A DNA stretch of 64,000 nucleotides, taken from the NCBI RefSeq assembly GCF_046630445.1, contig NC_092333.1, forward strand, positions 311,145,001 to 311,209,000. The letters are read 5' to 3'. Both the position numbers and the translations under genes were made by a program. Shown here in pieces: positions 1 to 10,786 of the stretch. Each line of letters opens with the position of its first letter. Position 1 is the first letter of the stretch. This DNA comes from Rutidosis leptorrhynchoides. Taxonomy: Eukaryota; Streptophyta; Magnoliopsida; Asterales; Asteraceae. The notes under the pieces were generated by a model. It saw only the letters and a list, made by a program, of their open reading frames with translations, ran no database searches and was not told the DNA's origin.

Positions 1-253
1 GATAACAATAATAATAAATATAATGACAATAATAATAATAATGTTAATAATGATAATATGAATGAAAATACTTAAAATGAAAAGTTTTATAAAAATACTT
101 TTGTTAATAGTAATAATTTGAAAAATGATAATTTTTAAATAATAATAATAATAATAATAATACTATTAATAATACTAATACCTATGATAATAAAAATAAT
201 AATAAGTATGAAAAGGATAGCTACCTCACAAAATAGGCTTTTAAGAAAAATAA

Positions 254-325
254 TGCCCATGCCCGGGTTCGAACCCATAACCTCTCGTTTAATCACAAAT
301 ACTCTAAACCAACCGAACCATTATG
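254..325 (-). repeat. tRNA-like module 1 in LTR (SINE-like head)
   Basis: On the minus strand there is an A-box-like TGGTTCGGTTGG and, about 40 bases on, a B-box-like GGTTCGAACCC. This is the spacing of an internal RNA polymerase III promoter in a tRNA or tRNA-derived SINE. The same module is at 8489-8560 in the other LTR, with one change inside the B-box. I could not build a convincing acceptor stem, so it is not a functional tRNA. A fossil SINE head or tRNA-derived LTR segment is possible. Confidence 0.4.
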
Positions 326-441
326 TTTTTCTGTATTAAATTGTATTCTAAATATATATAACCCAATTATCTTTTCAAGCCCCAAATGCAATTAAGGCCC
401 AACATCAACTTAGAACATACGGCCCAACTTCTTCTCTTAAT

Positions 442-445
<4 letters not shown>

Positions 446-515
<70 letters not shown>
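446..515. repeat. (TA)n microsatellite, about 70 bp
   Basis: Uninterrupted TA dinucleotides directly beside tRNA-like module 2. The homologous run in the other LTR copy (8683-8700) is under 20 bp, so this tract has changed length since the element inserted. Confidence 0.95.
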
Positions 516-517
<2 letters not shown>

Positions 518-588
518 CCGTGGCCTGGGTTCGAACCTGGGATTCCTCGCTCACCCAATACCCTCCTAACCATTACGCTATCTCTGCC
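516..588 (-). repeat. tRNA-like module 2 in LTR, 73 nt
   Basis: Minus strand, 73 nt, from GGCAGAGA to CACGGCA. It has an A-box-like TAGCGTAATGG and a B-box-like GGTTCGAACCC, and the 3' half resembles plant tRNA-Glu or tRNA-Asp. The acceptor ends do not pair well and the T stem has a central mismatch, so it is judged a tRNA-derived relic. A TA repeat follows it on the minus strand, in the position of a SINE tail. A second copy lies at 8701-8773. Confidence 0.45.
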
Positions 589-1423
589 TTTGTGAAACGA
601 TTACCATCCTAAATTCTTTTAACCTTTAACTATATGTTCTTCTCCTTCTTCTTAACCCGATTTCTGTAATACCATCGTGTACACCTTCATCAATTATCAC
701 TATAATCCCTTGTTATCACCGAATCACAGTATGTTAATCATCATCAATTCCTAATTGTCCTCATCATTTCGTGTTCGTGATCATCATACTCGTATCACAT
801 GAAATAATAACATCATAATCATCTTTATTTTATCATCTAATCATCATCTTCCTTCGTTCCTCAATCATCACCAACCCGTTGTCTCCTCATTATGATATTC
901 GAACAGAAAATAAGAAATCATTGAGTAATCACTAATCATCTTCTTCTTCGCGTCAACAATAGTTTCGAGGTTCATATAAACAGAAAAGAATCATAAAGGG
1001 TTTCAAATGGAATCAGAATACAAGAGCTGTAGCAGTTGCTGTATCGAGCAACAAGGAGAAAAACAGGAAAAAAATTTGCAGCGGTGGTTGATGATGATGG
1101 TTTTAAACAACGATGTAGTCACCGTAGAAGAATCAAGAGAGAAAGGAAGAAAATATGATGTTTGGTTCCTCTATGGCTCGAACAAAAAAAAACAGTTAAC
1201 GGTTTGATGGTTGAAGATGCTACAGTAGCAGTAGTACCATTGACGAGAGAGAAAGGAAAAAAAATGGCGGTTGATCGTGGGTTTTGCGGTTTTCATGAAG
1301 GTGGCGGATTTTGAATAGAAACCGGGACTGCAGCGAGTAACAGGAGGTGTTATTGATCGACAAGGCAAGGTTGTAGCTATGGTTCGAAAGTGGTAGTGAT
1401 GGAGGTTGGGCTGTTTACAGTTT

Positions 1424-1442
1424 GAGAGAGAGAGAGAGAGAG
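1424..1442. repeat. (GA)n microsatellite, short allele
   Basis: About 19 bp of GA in the left LTR. The homologous run in the right LTR (9607-9672) is about 66 bp. Confidence 0.9.
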
Positions 1443-2556
1443 ATATGAGAGAGATGAATATAGTGGTGACGGTTGGTGGTGTTTTCCGGCGGTTCACGGT
1501 GGGTGATGGAGGTGAGTGCCGACGGTGGTTGTGATGGAGGAGATGGCCTGCGATTATAAGTGATGGTCGTTGATCTTTTTGATCGAGAACATATATATGC
1601 ATATATCACCTATATATGTATATATCTATAAATATTATCCTAGTAATATTATATTAATTATAATTATAATATAAAATAAAGTTAATAGTAGAACATGTGA
1701 ATGCAGTAGTTTAATTCAATGAACAAATAGTGTAGCAGCCATAATATTGTAATTATTCTACCGACGCTTTTCCCCGAATGGCTATATCGTGTCTGTTGCT
1801 AAACAGTTAACGTATAAAAGTGTCCATAAAAATCCCAAATTTTTAGATTAAATATATTTAATTATTTCACTCATTACTGTTTGAAACCTGATTAAAAAGG
1901 TTCAATAATTATTTATTTTCTGTCCCAATTTATATGTACGGAGTGCTAATATTTAATCTTAAAAAGGTAAAAATATTTTTTGACAAATCTAAAATCTTCG
2001 TAATCAATTTACAGTTCAACTTTTATTTCAATCCTTCATGGACATGTACAATATCTATATTAAAACTAACAAATCGTCAGCCGAGTACTACTGACGTTTA
2101 CTAATTAGACTCGAAATCATTTATTTTTAATATATTCTCTTTCTATATATAAAGAGTTTTAAATAGCAAGTTTAACTACTAAATAAATATATTATATATC
2201 TTTAAACCATTGAATTTAATATAATTTATATATTTACAAGTAATATTTGTATACATATTTATATATATAAATATATATCTATATAATTATAATAATAGTT
2301 TTCATTACATCGCATATTATTTTTCATATTTATTTTCAACAATTAAATCATATATTATTTCAAATAATATTTTCAAATTAATGTATATGTATCTATTTAT
2401 ATATATTTGTTCGTGAATCATCGAGAATGGTCAAAGGTCAATTGAATATACAAAACAGTTCAAAGTTTTTGAGACTCAACATTACAGACTTTGCTTATCA
2501 GTCGAAATCATATAAGATTAAGTTTAAATTTGGTCGGAAATTCCCGGGTCATCACA

Positions 2557-2569
2557 GTACCTACCCGTT
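2557..2569 (-). other. Polypurine tract of element L
   Basis: Minus strand AACGGGTAGGTAC directly before the LTR start TGTGATGACC. The same tract precedes the 3' LTRs of elements C (42754-42766) and F (62569-62581), which supports this orientation and a Tekay relationship. Confidence 0.8.
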
Positions 2570-3805
2570 AAAGAAATTTCGTCCAGAAATTTGAGTGAGG
2601 TGGTCATGGCTAACAATAAAAATATTTTCATGACGAATATGAGTTGATAAATTGATTTTTATCATCGTCGAGTAATATGGATAAAACATTTCGTTTTTTT
2701 TTTTTTTGTGAAGGGTACGAGTGAAGCTATCATGAAAGAGTGAAATGAGTAAATGTAGATTCGTCATATCTTTTGACGTAAACAGGATTGAATTTAGAAA
2801 ATAAGGTGCGTTACGTTGTCTTGGTTGAATTTCGTAATTCAAGGGATTTAAAGAAATTCTTGAAAATCTATAAGATCTGATTCTTTGGCGAATAAGGAAA
2901 TTAAGATCTCTTTAATTAAAGTGGAAATCTGCCCTGATTTCTTTTTCTGGTATTTTCACTATAAATGAACTTCTTCCGTTGCATTACTTTCACCATTCCT
3001 ATATTTTCTTCCTCTATTCCTACTTCTAAAATATTGTGGGAATGCTCCATCCAGTTCTTATTCTTGATATTTTCCTATCTATGTATCTGTCATCCTTCTT
3101 TTCAATCTTCCACCAGAAAATCTGTTTACTTCTACTATTGCCTTGGGGGATACTATTCTTAATTATATCGTGTCTTTATATTGCTATTCGTATTAATATT
3201 TACGGTTTGTAACTTCTGTGTTGTTATTGGGTTTTATAGCTTCCCTTATATTTCAATGTCCCTGTTTCTGTCTCCTATAATTATTGTCATCCACAGTTAA
3301 CGCGCTCTCTTATTTGCTGCGATTTATACCCCCTTTTTTTCGGAGCTTCATGCTTTTGTTTACTTTTCGCAAGTAACGGTCCAGAATTTATAGGTATGGA
3401 GTTTCGAATGAACTTAATGTTCTAACCAAGAAAGAATGAAATCGTACGATTTGATTTGTCAAATTATTAGAATCTTTGAGAATAGAACTATCAAGAATAT
3501 ACTTTCTTGATATGTTCAGAAGTTAAGCAGAATGAAAGAGTTATGTAACATGGCACATGATGACGTTATAATCTGTGAATCATCATGTTCCATTTAGAAA
3601 CTCAGCATGACTTACTGTAATATAATCACGTTGATCAAGTGTCATTATATTATACTAATTCATGCATCAGTTCCCAACATTACTTCAATAACATTCATAT
3701 TTTAATCTTGAAAGTTTACAGAATATAGAAACTAACAGTTTCTATATGATGTAACACTGATATCATGATGAGATTAATGATTTCAGATAAGAATAGTTAT
3801 AAAAA

Positions 3806-4280
3806 TATCTTCAGAAATATGAAGGATATTTATAATGAAAGATACGATGATATCTTGGAATTTCTAATATCAATGGATGATGAAGAAGATTTATCTTAAA
3901 GGTTTAGATTCGGAAGCAAGGTATTCGCTAAAGATTTCATCAGAAATAGAATCATTTGGATTCTTTGAAGTCAAACTTATTCTTTGCGATTTGTTCGCGG
4001 CGTTCTTCATAGTTTCGCATAATCTGCTTTTCGGTACTAAATTTTATATTGAATGTTTCCAATATAATAATACACAGGAGGCACAAAGAGGTATATAATT
4101 TCGGACGAGAATATTTATGAAAATATCCTCAGAAATATCGAAGATATTGATGATGATATTTTGGAATTTCTAAGTTCGATGGTTGATGGAGAAAGATTTT
4201 CCGCAAGATTTTAACATGACTTCGGAACAAGATATTCTCTAAAGATTTCAACGGATCTAGATTTATCTGGGTTCTATGAA
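3806..4280. repeat. Diverged direct duplication, about 170 bp x2
   Basis: Copies at roughly 3806-3970 and 4110-4280 share the order of several blocks, for example TTTCAGAAATAT-type, GATATTTTGGAATTTCTAA-type and CTCTAAAGATTTCA-type segments. The period is about 305 bp and the copies differ at many positions, so the duplication is old. Confidence 0.6.
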
Positions 4281-5249
4281 TTTAGGGTATGTTACTTGTA
4301 TTTCTCCTTGGTTTCCTTTATGGTTAGCTCAATCCGCTTTCCAGTTCCAACTTTTCCGAGCTTTTCCAACATACTAATCTTTATCATCAAACTTTCAATG
4401 ATTATGGTCGTTTACGGTTATCTACAGTTTCTGCTGCTTTATTCAGCTTTTTCAACATTCAGAGTATTGATTTGTGACTGAGTGCTTTTCAGAATTTCAG
4501 AATGAGAGATCATAATTCTAAGAGATAAATGTCATACATATAACTGTTGATGTAGATATGCTGTGAGTTTTCAAAGTACTGATTGCTGATTCCCAGTAAT
4601 TGTTATGGCAGTTCTCGTTATAAGATGCGGATGAGTATATGATAGGATTTCAATGAATAAATATAATAATTTATCAGAGAGATTTAAGCCAAAAAGCAAC
4701 GAGGTTGCTGGTACGTCTGCTGGTAATATGGTGGAATATAAAAGAATTCTCCGATATCAAAAGGGTAATTGTATATATCAGGATTATAGTAAGGCTACTT
4801 CGAATGAAAAGTCGAAGTTGACTTGCTGGAGTTGTGACAATATTGGCTACTTTAAAAAGGGATCGCAAAGTTATTTTTGCTAATAAATGTCAAAGGATCT
4901 GACGCGGCTACATGTTAAACTTTTACTCAGTTGCCGAGAGTTTCTCAGGTGCATAACTATATGCATAAATCTTTCCTTCCGTAGATGAAGTGCGGTTGAT
5001 TTATCCTATCGATTGAGGTGTTTTCAAGAATCATGAAAGGTTTGAACGCAGATTTGTAATTGTCAAGATACAAATGAGGTTTAAGATGAAATCAAGTGGC
5101 AAACTTGAAGAATTGTTTAGTTTCATATATTATAATCAATATTTTTAATTCATTTTAATTGTCCAATGTTATTAGTCCACAGTCGATAGTCCACAGTTAA
5201 CAGTCTAATAATTTATATATAGTTTAATATATAATATTCGAATTAATTA

Positions 5250-5450
5250 CTAAATATCGTGATCCGTGTACATGTCTCAGACTCGATCACAACTCAAAGT
5301 ATATATATTATTTGAGAATAAACCTCAACCCTATATAGAGAACTCGATCATTACTGCATATAGAGTGTCTATGGTGATTCCAAATAATATATATAGATGC
5401 GTCGATATGATATGTCAAAACCTTGTATACGTGTCCCGATATTTAAAGTG
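5250..5450 (-). repeat. Tekay LTR-like block inside element L
   Basis: Reads like the middle of the element C LTR (about 44790-44985, opposite strand) and the F LTR (about 61300-61480). Shared pieces include CATAGAGTGTCTATGG-type, CTCAACCCTGTATAG-type and GTCTCAG..GATCACAACTCAAA-type segments in the same order. It is either an LTR relic from an older insertion or part of the ancestral interior. Confidence 0.55.
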
Positions 5451-5585
5451 CGTAAAATAAATAACAGAAATTAAATGACGATAAATAAAGTGCATAAAGT
5501 AAATAACAGAAATTAAATGACGATAAATAAAATTGCGAGAATGTAAATTGCGATAAATAAACTGCGATAAATAAATTGCGATAAT
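5448..5585. repeat. Short tandem repeats (about 42-bp and 16-bp units)
   Basis: Two copies of a unit of about 42 bp containing TAACAGAAATTAAATGACG, followed by three or four shorter units built on TTGCGATAAATAAA. They lie next to the LTR-like block in the interior of L. Confidence 0.7.
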
Positions 5586-6107
5586 TAAATGGTAATACGG
5601 AATTAACAGTTAGCTAGGAACAGTTAGCTAAGATTTTGTTAGCGTGGATTCTTAGTAGAATTTCATATTGTTAATTAATCTGTTTCTAATCAATTTTTAT
5701 TGTGTCCATTATTTCTTCATTATGCCACTTGTTGGATTCTGATAGGTCAAAATCCAAATATGTAATTGGATGAATATGGTTATTCTGTGGTGAACGGATT
5801 TGTATATTGGTGGATGTAAGTAGGATAGCATATGACTGTTGAAACAGATTCGAAGAACGTACAATGTAACTTATTAATGTGAAATTTAAATAGTCCTCGG
5901 GTATTACCTACCCGTTAAAATATTTTCACCATTAACAGTTTGTACAAGAGAATTTTTAATTACAATCTTTATGAAAACATATATACATATATATTTTCTT
6001 CAGATGTATTCATGGATTTAATGAGTTAATATAATAGTAAACTCATTTGCTTTTCGGTTGGAACTAGAATAAATAATCTTTAAAACTTTAGAGATTACAT
6101 ATTCGAC

Positions 6108-6639
6108 ATGTCGAACGAAGATGATACTCAAAGTACAGATGATGATATTGAAGCATGGATTGTTGATGGTACTGGTGATGTTATTGATTGTACTGTTGGT
6201 GCCGGTGATGTTGCTGAAGCTGGTACATTTTGCACTATATTCTCCGAATTGATTATTCGAGCGCGAAGTTCGTTGACTTATTACTCCAGGATGATTGTCG
6301 GTCGGAACGAGCGGATGAATAAGGTTCAGAATTGTGGATAGAATATGATCTTGTCGAGTTACCCTGGAAATGAGACTGAAAATGGTGTCTCGAACAGGTT
6401 CGCCGGTAAATGCTTCAGGTTCATTGTCAAGAGGTGAATTCGGTTGATGGAAGGGATTGCCTTCTGCGCGTTTCCATTAATTAAGTCAACTACGAACCCA
6501 TCAGATGAATTAATAATGGCTGATTGGTTGATTCATGCCGATGACGCTATTTTCGGAGCTTAGGTGAACATCTATGTCGGAATAGCTGTCGGAATAACTA
6601 TCGGAATAGCTATCGGAATCTGAGGGACTCGAACTGGTT
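6108..6639 (-). pseudogene. Decayed leader ORF with Ser-Asp-Ser-Tyr repeats
   Basis: On the minus strand (the sense strand of L) a short frame starts with ATG near 6639. It encodes a Ser-rich head with repeats of Asp-Ser-Tyr-Ser from a 15-bp DNA unit repeated about four times (6574-6619). A stop follows; beyond it the same strand shows stretches rich in Pro, Thr and Ser with further stops down to about 6108. A splice-acceptor-like TATTGCAG lies just upstream. It sits between the primer site and the internal purine motif, where Tekay-like elements have their leader. I do not recognise the protein. The plus-strand ORF at 6108-6341 is its antisense shadow. Confidence 0.35.
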
Positions 6640-7069
6640 GCAGGATTCATCTCGTACGCTTAGATGAAGGATTTTCGATAAGAAATAGATTATAGGATGT
6701 AGATTAGTACCCTGCAATACATAATTTACATATGCATATATAATACTAAAATCCCATAAGTTACGGAGGAATCTACGGAAGTTTTCAGGCAAAGTTACAG
6801 TAACAGATACGCTAAGATATAAAGTAGCAGATACGCTAAGATATGAATTTTTGTCTATACACTATTCATGCAGTCAATGCAGTAAAACGTGTCTAGACTA
6901 AGAATGATAAGCAAGTGATTCTCTAAGAATGATAAGCAGGTAATTTTTGACACCAAATGATAAGCAAAACTTTTGACATGCAGACACGGTCGAAGTCCAG
7001 ACTCACTAATGCATCCCAACGACTTATCAGTTAGACACACTAATGCAGACATGGTTCGCTAAGACCACC

Positions 7070-7081
7070 GCTCTGATACCA
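7070..7081 (-). other. Primer-binding site of element L (tRNA-Met type)
   Basis: Minus strand TGGTATCAGAGC, complementary to the 3' end of initiator tRNA-Met, two bases after the 5' LTR end. It fixes the 5' LTR boundary and the minus orientation. Confidence 0.9.
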
Positions 7082-8083
7082 ACTGAAAGTACCCGTCCTA
7101 ATCCATTCGGACGAAGTCCATATCGATAATAAATGATTCACAACAGTTGATTACATCGCGAGGTACTTGACCTCTATATGATACATTTTACAAACATTGC
7201 ATTCGTTTTGAAAAGACAATCTTTCATTACATCTGAAGTTGACAGACATGCATACCATTTCATAATATATCCAACTATAATTGACTAAATAATGATCTTG
7301 ATAAACTCAACGACTCGAATGCAACGTCTTTTGAAATATGTCATGAATGACTCCAAGTAATATCTTTAAAATAATCAAATGCACAGCGGAAGATTTCTTT
7401 CGTACCTGAGAATAAACATGCTTTCAAGTGTCAACCAAAAGGTTGGTGAGTTCATTAGTTTAACATAAATAATCATTTAATAATTTTAATAGACCACAAG
7501 ATTTCATATTTCTATTTCTCATAAACATACGTCCCATGCATAGAGACAAAAATATCATTCATATGGATTGAACACCTGGTAACCGACATTCACAATTTGT
7601 ATATAAGAATATCCCCATCATTCCGGGATCCTCCTTCGGACATGATATAAATTTCGAAGTACTAAAGCATCCGGTACTTTGGAAGGGGCTTGTTGGGCCC
7701 GATAGATCTATCTTTAGAGTTTGCGTCAATTAGGGTGTCTGTTCCCTAATTCTTAGATTACCAGACTAAATAGGGGCATATTCGGTTTAAAAATCCAACC
7801 ATAGAATGTAGTTTCGATTACTTGTGTCTATTTCGTAAAACAGTTATAAAAGCAGCGCATGTATTCTCAGTCCCAAAAATATATATTGCGAAAGCATTTA
7901 AAAAGGGATTAATGAAACTCACCTAATGTATTTTGTAGTAAAAATACATATGACGTCATTTAACAAGTGTAGAGTTGACCTCGGATTCACGAACCTATAT
8001 TATTCATATATTTATTAAAACATATAATCACATAATTTCCTTCCATATAATATTTATATATCTATATATTTTAAATGTTGTAG

Positions 8084-8084
<1 letters not shown>

Positions 8085-8176
<92 letters not shown>
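8085..8176. repeat. (TA)n microsatellite, about 92 bp
   Basis: Pure TA dinucleotides within the 5' LTR of L, in the part whose partner is off-window. Confidence 0.95.
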
Positions 8177-8177
<1 letters not shown>

Positions 8178-8488
8178 TTTATATTTTAGGTTATATTTTA
8201 CGTATAGTTATAATGATAATAATTTTACTAATGAGGATAACAATAATAATAAATATAATGACAATAATAATAATAATGTTAATAATGATAATATGAATGA
8301 AAATACTTAAAATGAAAAGTTTTATAAAAATACTTTTGTTAATAGTAATAATTTGAAAAATGATAATTTTTAAATAATAATAATACTAATAATACTACTA
8401 TTAATAATACTAATACCTATGATAATAAAAATAATAATAAGTATGAAAAGGATAGCTACCTCACAAAATAGGCTTTTAAGAAAAATAA

Positions 8489-8560
8489 TGCCCATGCCCG
8501 GGTTCGAGCCCATAACCTCTCGTTTAATCACAAATACTCTAAACCAACCGAACCATTATG
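8489..8560 (-). repeat. tRNA-like module 1, second LTR copy
   Basis: Homologue of 254-325. The B-box reads GGCTCGAACCC here, one change from the other copy. Confidence 0.4.
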
Positions 8561-8700
8561 TTTTTCTGTATTAAATTGTATTCTAAATATATATAACCCA
8601 ATTATCTTTTCAAGCCCCAAATGCAATTAAGGCCCAACATAAACTTAGAACACACGGCCCAACTTCTTCTCTTAATACAAAAATATATATATATATATAT

Positions 8701-8773
8701 TGCCGTGGCCTGGGTTCGAACCTGGGATTCCTCGCTCACCCAATACCCTCCTAACCATTATGCTATCTCTGCC
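8701..8773 (-). repeat. tRNA-like module 2, second LTR copy
   Basis: Homologue of 516-588, 73 nt, A- and B-box-like motifs kept. The adjoining TA run (8683-8700) is short here. Confidence 0.45.
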
Positions 8774-9606
8774 TTTGTGAAACGATTACCATCCTAAATT
8801 CTTTTAACCTTTAACTATATGTTCTTCTCCTTCTTCTTAACCCGATTTCTGTAATACCATCGTGTACACCTTCATCAATTATCACTATAATCCCATGTTA
8901 TCACCGAATCACAGTAAGTTAATCATCATCAATTCCTAATCGTCCTCATCATTTCGTGTTCGTGATCATCATACTCGTATCACATGAAATAATAACATCA
9001 TAATCATCTTTATTTTATCATCTAATCATCATCTTCATTCATTCCTCAATCATCACCAACCCGTTGTCTCCTCATTACGATATTCGAACAGAAAATAAGA
9101 AATCATTGAGTAATCACTAATCATCTTCTTCTTCACGTCAACAATAGTTTCGAGGTTCATATAAATAGAAAAGAATCATAAAGGGTTTCAAATGGAATCA
9201 GAATACAAGAGCTGTAGCAGTTGCTGTATCGAGCAACAAGGAGAAAAATAGGAAAAAAATTTGCAGTGGTGGTTGATGATGATGGTTTTAAACAATGATG
9301 TAGTCACCGTAGAAGAATCAAGAGAGAAAGGAAGAAAATATGATGTTTGGTTCCTCTATGGCTCGAACAAAAAAAATAGTTAACGGTTTGATGGTTGAAG
9401 ATGCTACAGTAGCAGTAGTACCATTGACGAGAGAGAAAGGAAAAAAATGGCGGTTGATCGTGGGTTTTGCGGTTTTCATGAAGGTGGCGGATTTTGAATA
9501 GAAACCGGGACTGCAGCGAGTAACAGGAGGTGTTATTGATCGACAAGGCAAGGTTGTAGCTATGGTTCGAAAGTGGTAGTGATGGAGGTTGGGCTGTTTA
9601 CAGTTT

Positions 9607-9656
<50 letters not shown>

Positions 9657-9672
9657 GAGAGAGAGAGAGAGA
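9607..9672. repeat. (GA)n microsatellite, long allele
   Basis: About 66 bp of GA with two interruptions; the left-LTR allele is about 19 bp. Confidence 0.95.
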
Positions 9673-10786
9673 TATGAGAGAGATGAATATAGTGGTGACG
9701 GTTGGTGGTGTTTTCCGGCGGTTCACGATGGGTGATGGAGGTGAGTGCCGACGGTGGTTGTGATGGAGGAGATGGCCTGCGATTATAAGTGATGGTCGTT
9801 GATCTTTTTGATCGAGAACATATATATGCATATATCACCTATATATGTATATATCTATAAATATTATACTAGTAATATTATATTAATTATAATTATAATA
9901 TAAAATAAAGTTAATAGTAGAACATGTGAATGCAGTAGTTTAATTCAATGAACAAACAGTGTAGCAGCCATAATATTGTAATTATTCTACCGACGCTTTT
10001 CCCCGAATGGCTATATCGTGTCTGTTGCTAAACAGTTAACGTATAAAAGTGTCCATAAAAATCCCAAATTTTTAGATTAAATATATTTAATTATTTCACT
10101 CATTACTGTTTGAAACCTGATTAAAAAGGTTCAATAATTATTTATTTTCTGTCCCAATTTATATGTACGGAGTGCTAATATTTAATCTTAAAAAGGTAAA
10201 AATATTTTTTGACAAATCTAAAATCTTCGTAATCAATTTACAGTTCAACTTTTATTTCAATCCTTCATGGACATGTACAATATCTATATTAAAACTAATA
10301 AATCGTCAACCGAGTACTACTGACGTTTACTAATTAGACTCGAAATCATTTATTTTTAATATATTTTCTTTCTATATATAAAGAGTTTTAAATAGCAAGT
10401 TTAACTACTAAATAAATATATTATATATCTTTAAACCATTGAATTTAATATAATTTATATATTTACAAGTAATATTTGTATACATATTTATATATATAAA
10501 TATATATCTATATAATTATAATAATAGTTTTCATTACATTGCATATTATTTTTCATATTTATTTTCAACAATTAAATCATATATTATTTCAAATAATATT
10601 TTCAAATTAATGTATATGTATCTATTTATATATAGTTGTTCGTGAATCGTCGAGAATGGTCAAAGGTCAATTGAATATACAAAACAGTTCAAAGTTTTTG
10701 AGACTCAACATTACAGATTTTGCTTATCGTGTCAAAATCATATAAGATTAAGTTTAAATTTGGTCGGAAATTCCCAGGTCATCACA

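Larger units (their letters stand above)
1..2556 (-). repeat. 3' LTR of element L (partial)
   Basis: Begins (minus strand) TGTGATGACC at 2556, directly after the polypurine tract. It matches 8236-10786 apart from scattered substitutions and microsatellite length changes. About 1.15 kb of the LTR is missing beyond the window edge. Contents include two tRNA-like modules, a long TA run at 446-515 and a short GA run at 1424-1442. The small ORFs here are not conserved proteins. Confidence 0.85.
2570..7069 (-). other. Non-coding interior of element L
   Basis: AT-rich, with stops in all frames at short spacing and no recognisable retroelement domain. It holds a diverged direct duplication of about 170 bp (3806-3970 and 4110-4280), an LTR-like block (about 5250-5450), short tandem repeats (5448-5585), a second copy of the purine motif AACGGGTAGGTA near 5903-5915 (minus) and a decayed reading frame (6108-6639). 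Short plus-strand ORFs here look accidental. One at 4653-4883 has a CxxC pattern faintly like a zinc knuckle but lacks the His and last Cys. Confidence 0.6.
1..10786 (-). mobile_element. LARD-like non-autonomous LTR element L
   Basis: Seen: positions 1-2556 repeat almost base for base at 8236-10786, in the same orientation. On the minus strand the right copy ends in TTTCA, followed after two bases by TGGTATCAGAGC (primer site), and the left copy is preceded by the purine tract AACGGGTAGGTAC. This gives a 5' LTR at 7084-10786 (3.7 kb), an internal region at 2557-7083 (4.5 kb) and a 3' LTR running off the left edge. No gag, protease, RT, RNase H or integrase is recognisable inside. Known: large retrotransposon derivatives (LARDs) have long LTRs and non-coding interiors and move with enzymes from relatives. 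The LTR end near 7084-7900 resembles the Tekay-like LTRs of elements C and F, so a Tekay-like helper is inferred. It is inserted in the antisense ORF of element B; the right flank is acatc, and the matching duplication would lie off-window. Confidence 0.8.
7084..10786 (-). repeat. 5' LTR of element L, 3.7 kb
   Basis: Minus strand TGTGATGACC ... GTACTTTCA, so TG...CA termini. It contains the full LTR, including about 1.15 kb that is off-window in the left copy. It carries the long TA tract 8085-8176, tRNA-like modules at 8489-8560 and 8701-8773, and the GA tract 9607-9672. The part near 7390-7900 matches Tekay LTR segments seen at 45370-45720 and 60090-60350, for example the GTACTAAAGCATCCGGT block. 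ORFs in this LTR come from microsatellites or are unsupported. Confidence 0.85.

Noticed and set aside
516..588. Functional tRNA gene
   Set aside because: A- and B-box-like motifs are present but the acceptor ends do not pair well and the T stem has a mismatch.
386..595. ORFs rich in Ile-Tyr repeats (also 7975-8310 and inside 15092-15625)
   Set aside because: Translations of TA microsatellites, not proteins.
1171..1609. Conserved-looking ORFs at 1171-1609 and 9304-9838
   Set aside because: They agree only because they lie in the two LTRs of the same element; frames differ by microsatellite length and no domain is visible.
4653..4883. Zinc-knuckle protein on the plus strand of L interior
   Set aside because: CxxC is followed by Tyr and Ser where His and Cys are needed, and it is antisense to the element.
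6108..6341. Acidic plus-strand ORF
   Set aside because: Antisense shadow of a Pro/Thr/Ser-rich frame on the sense strand of L.
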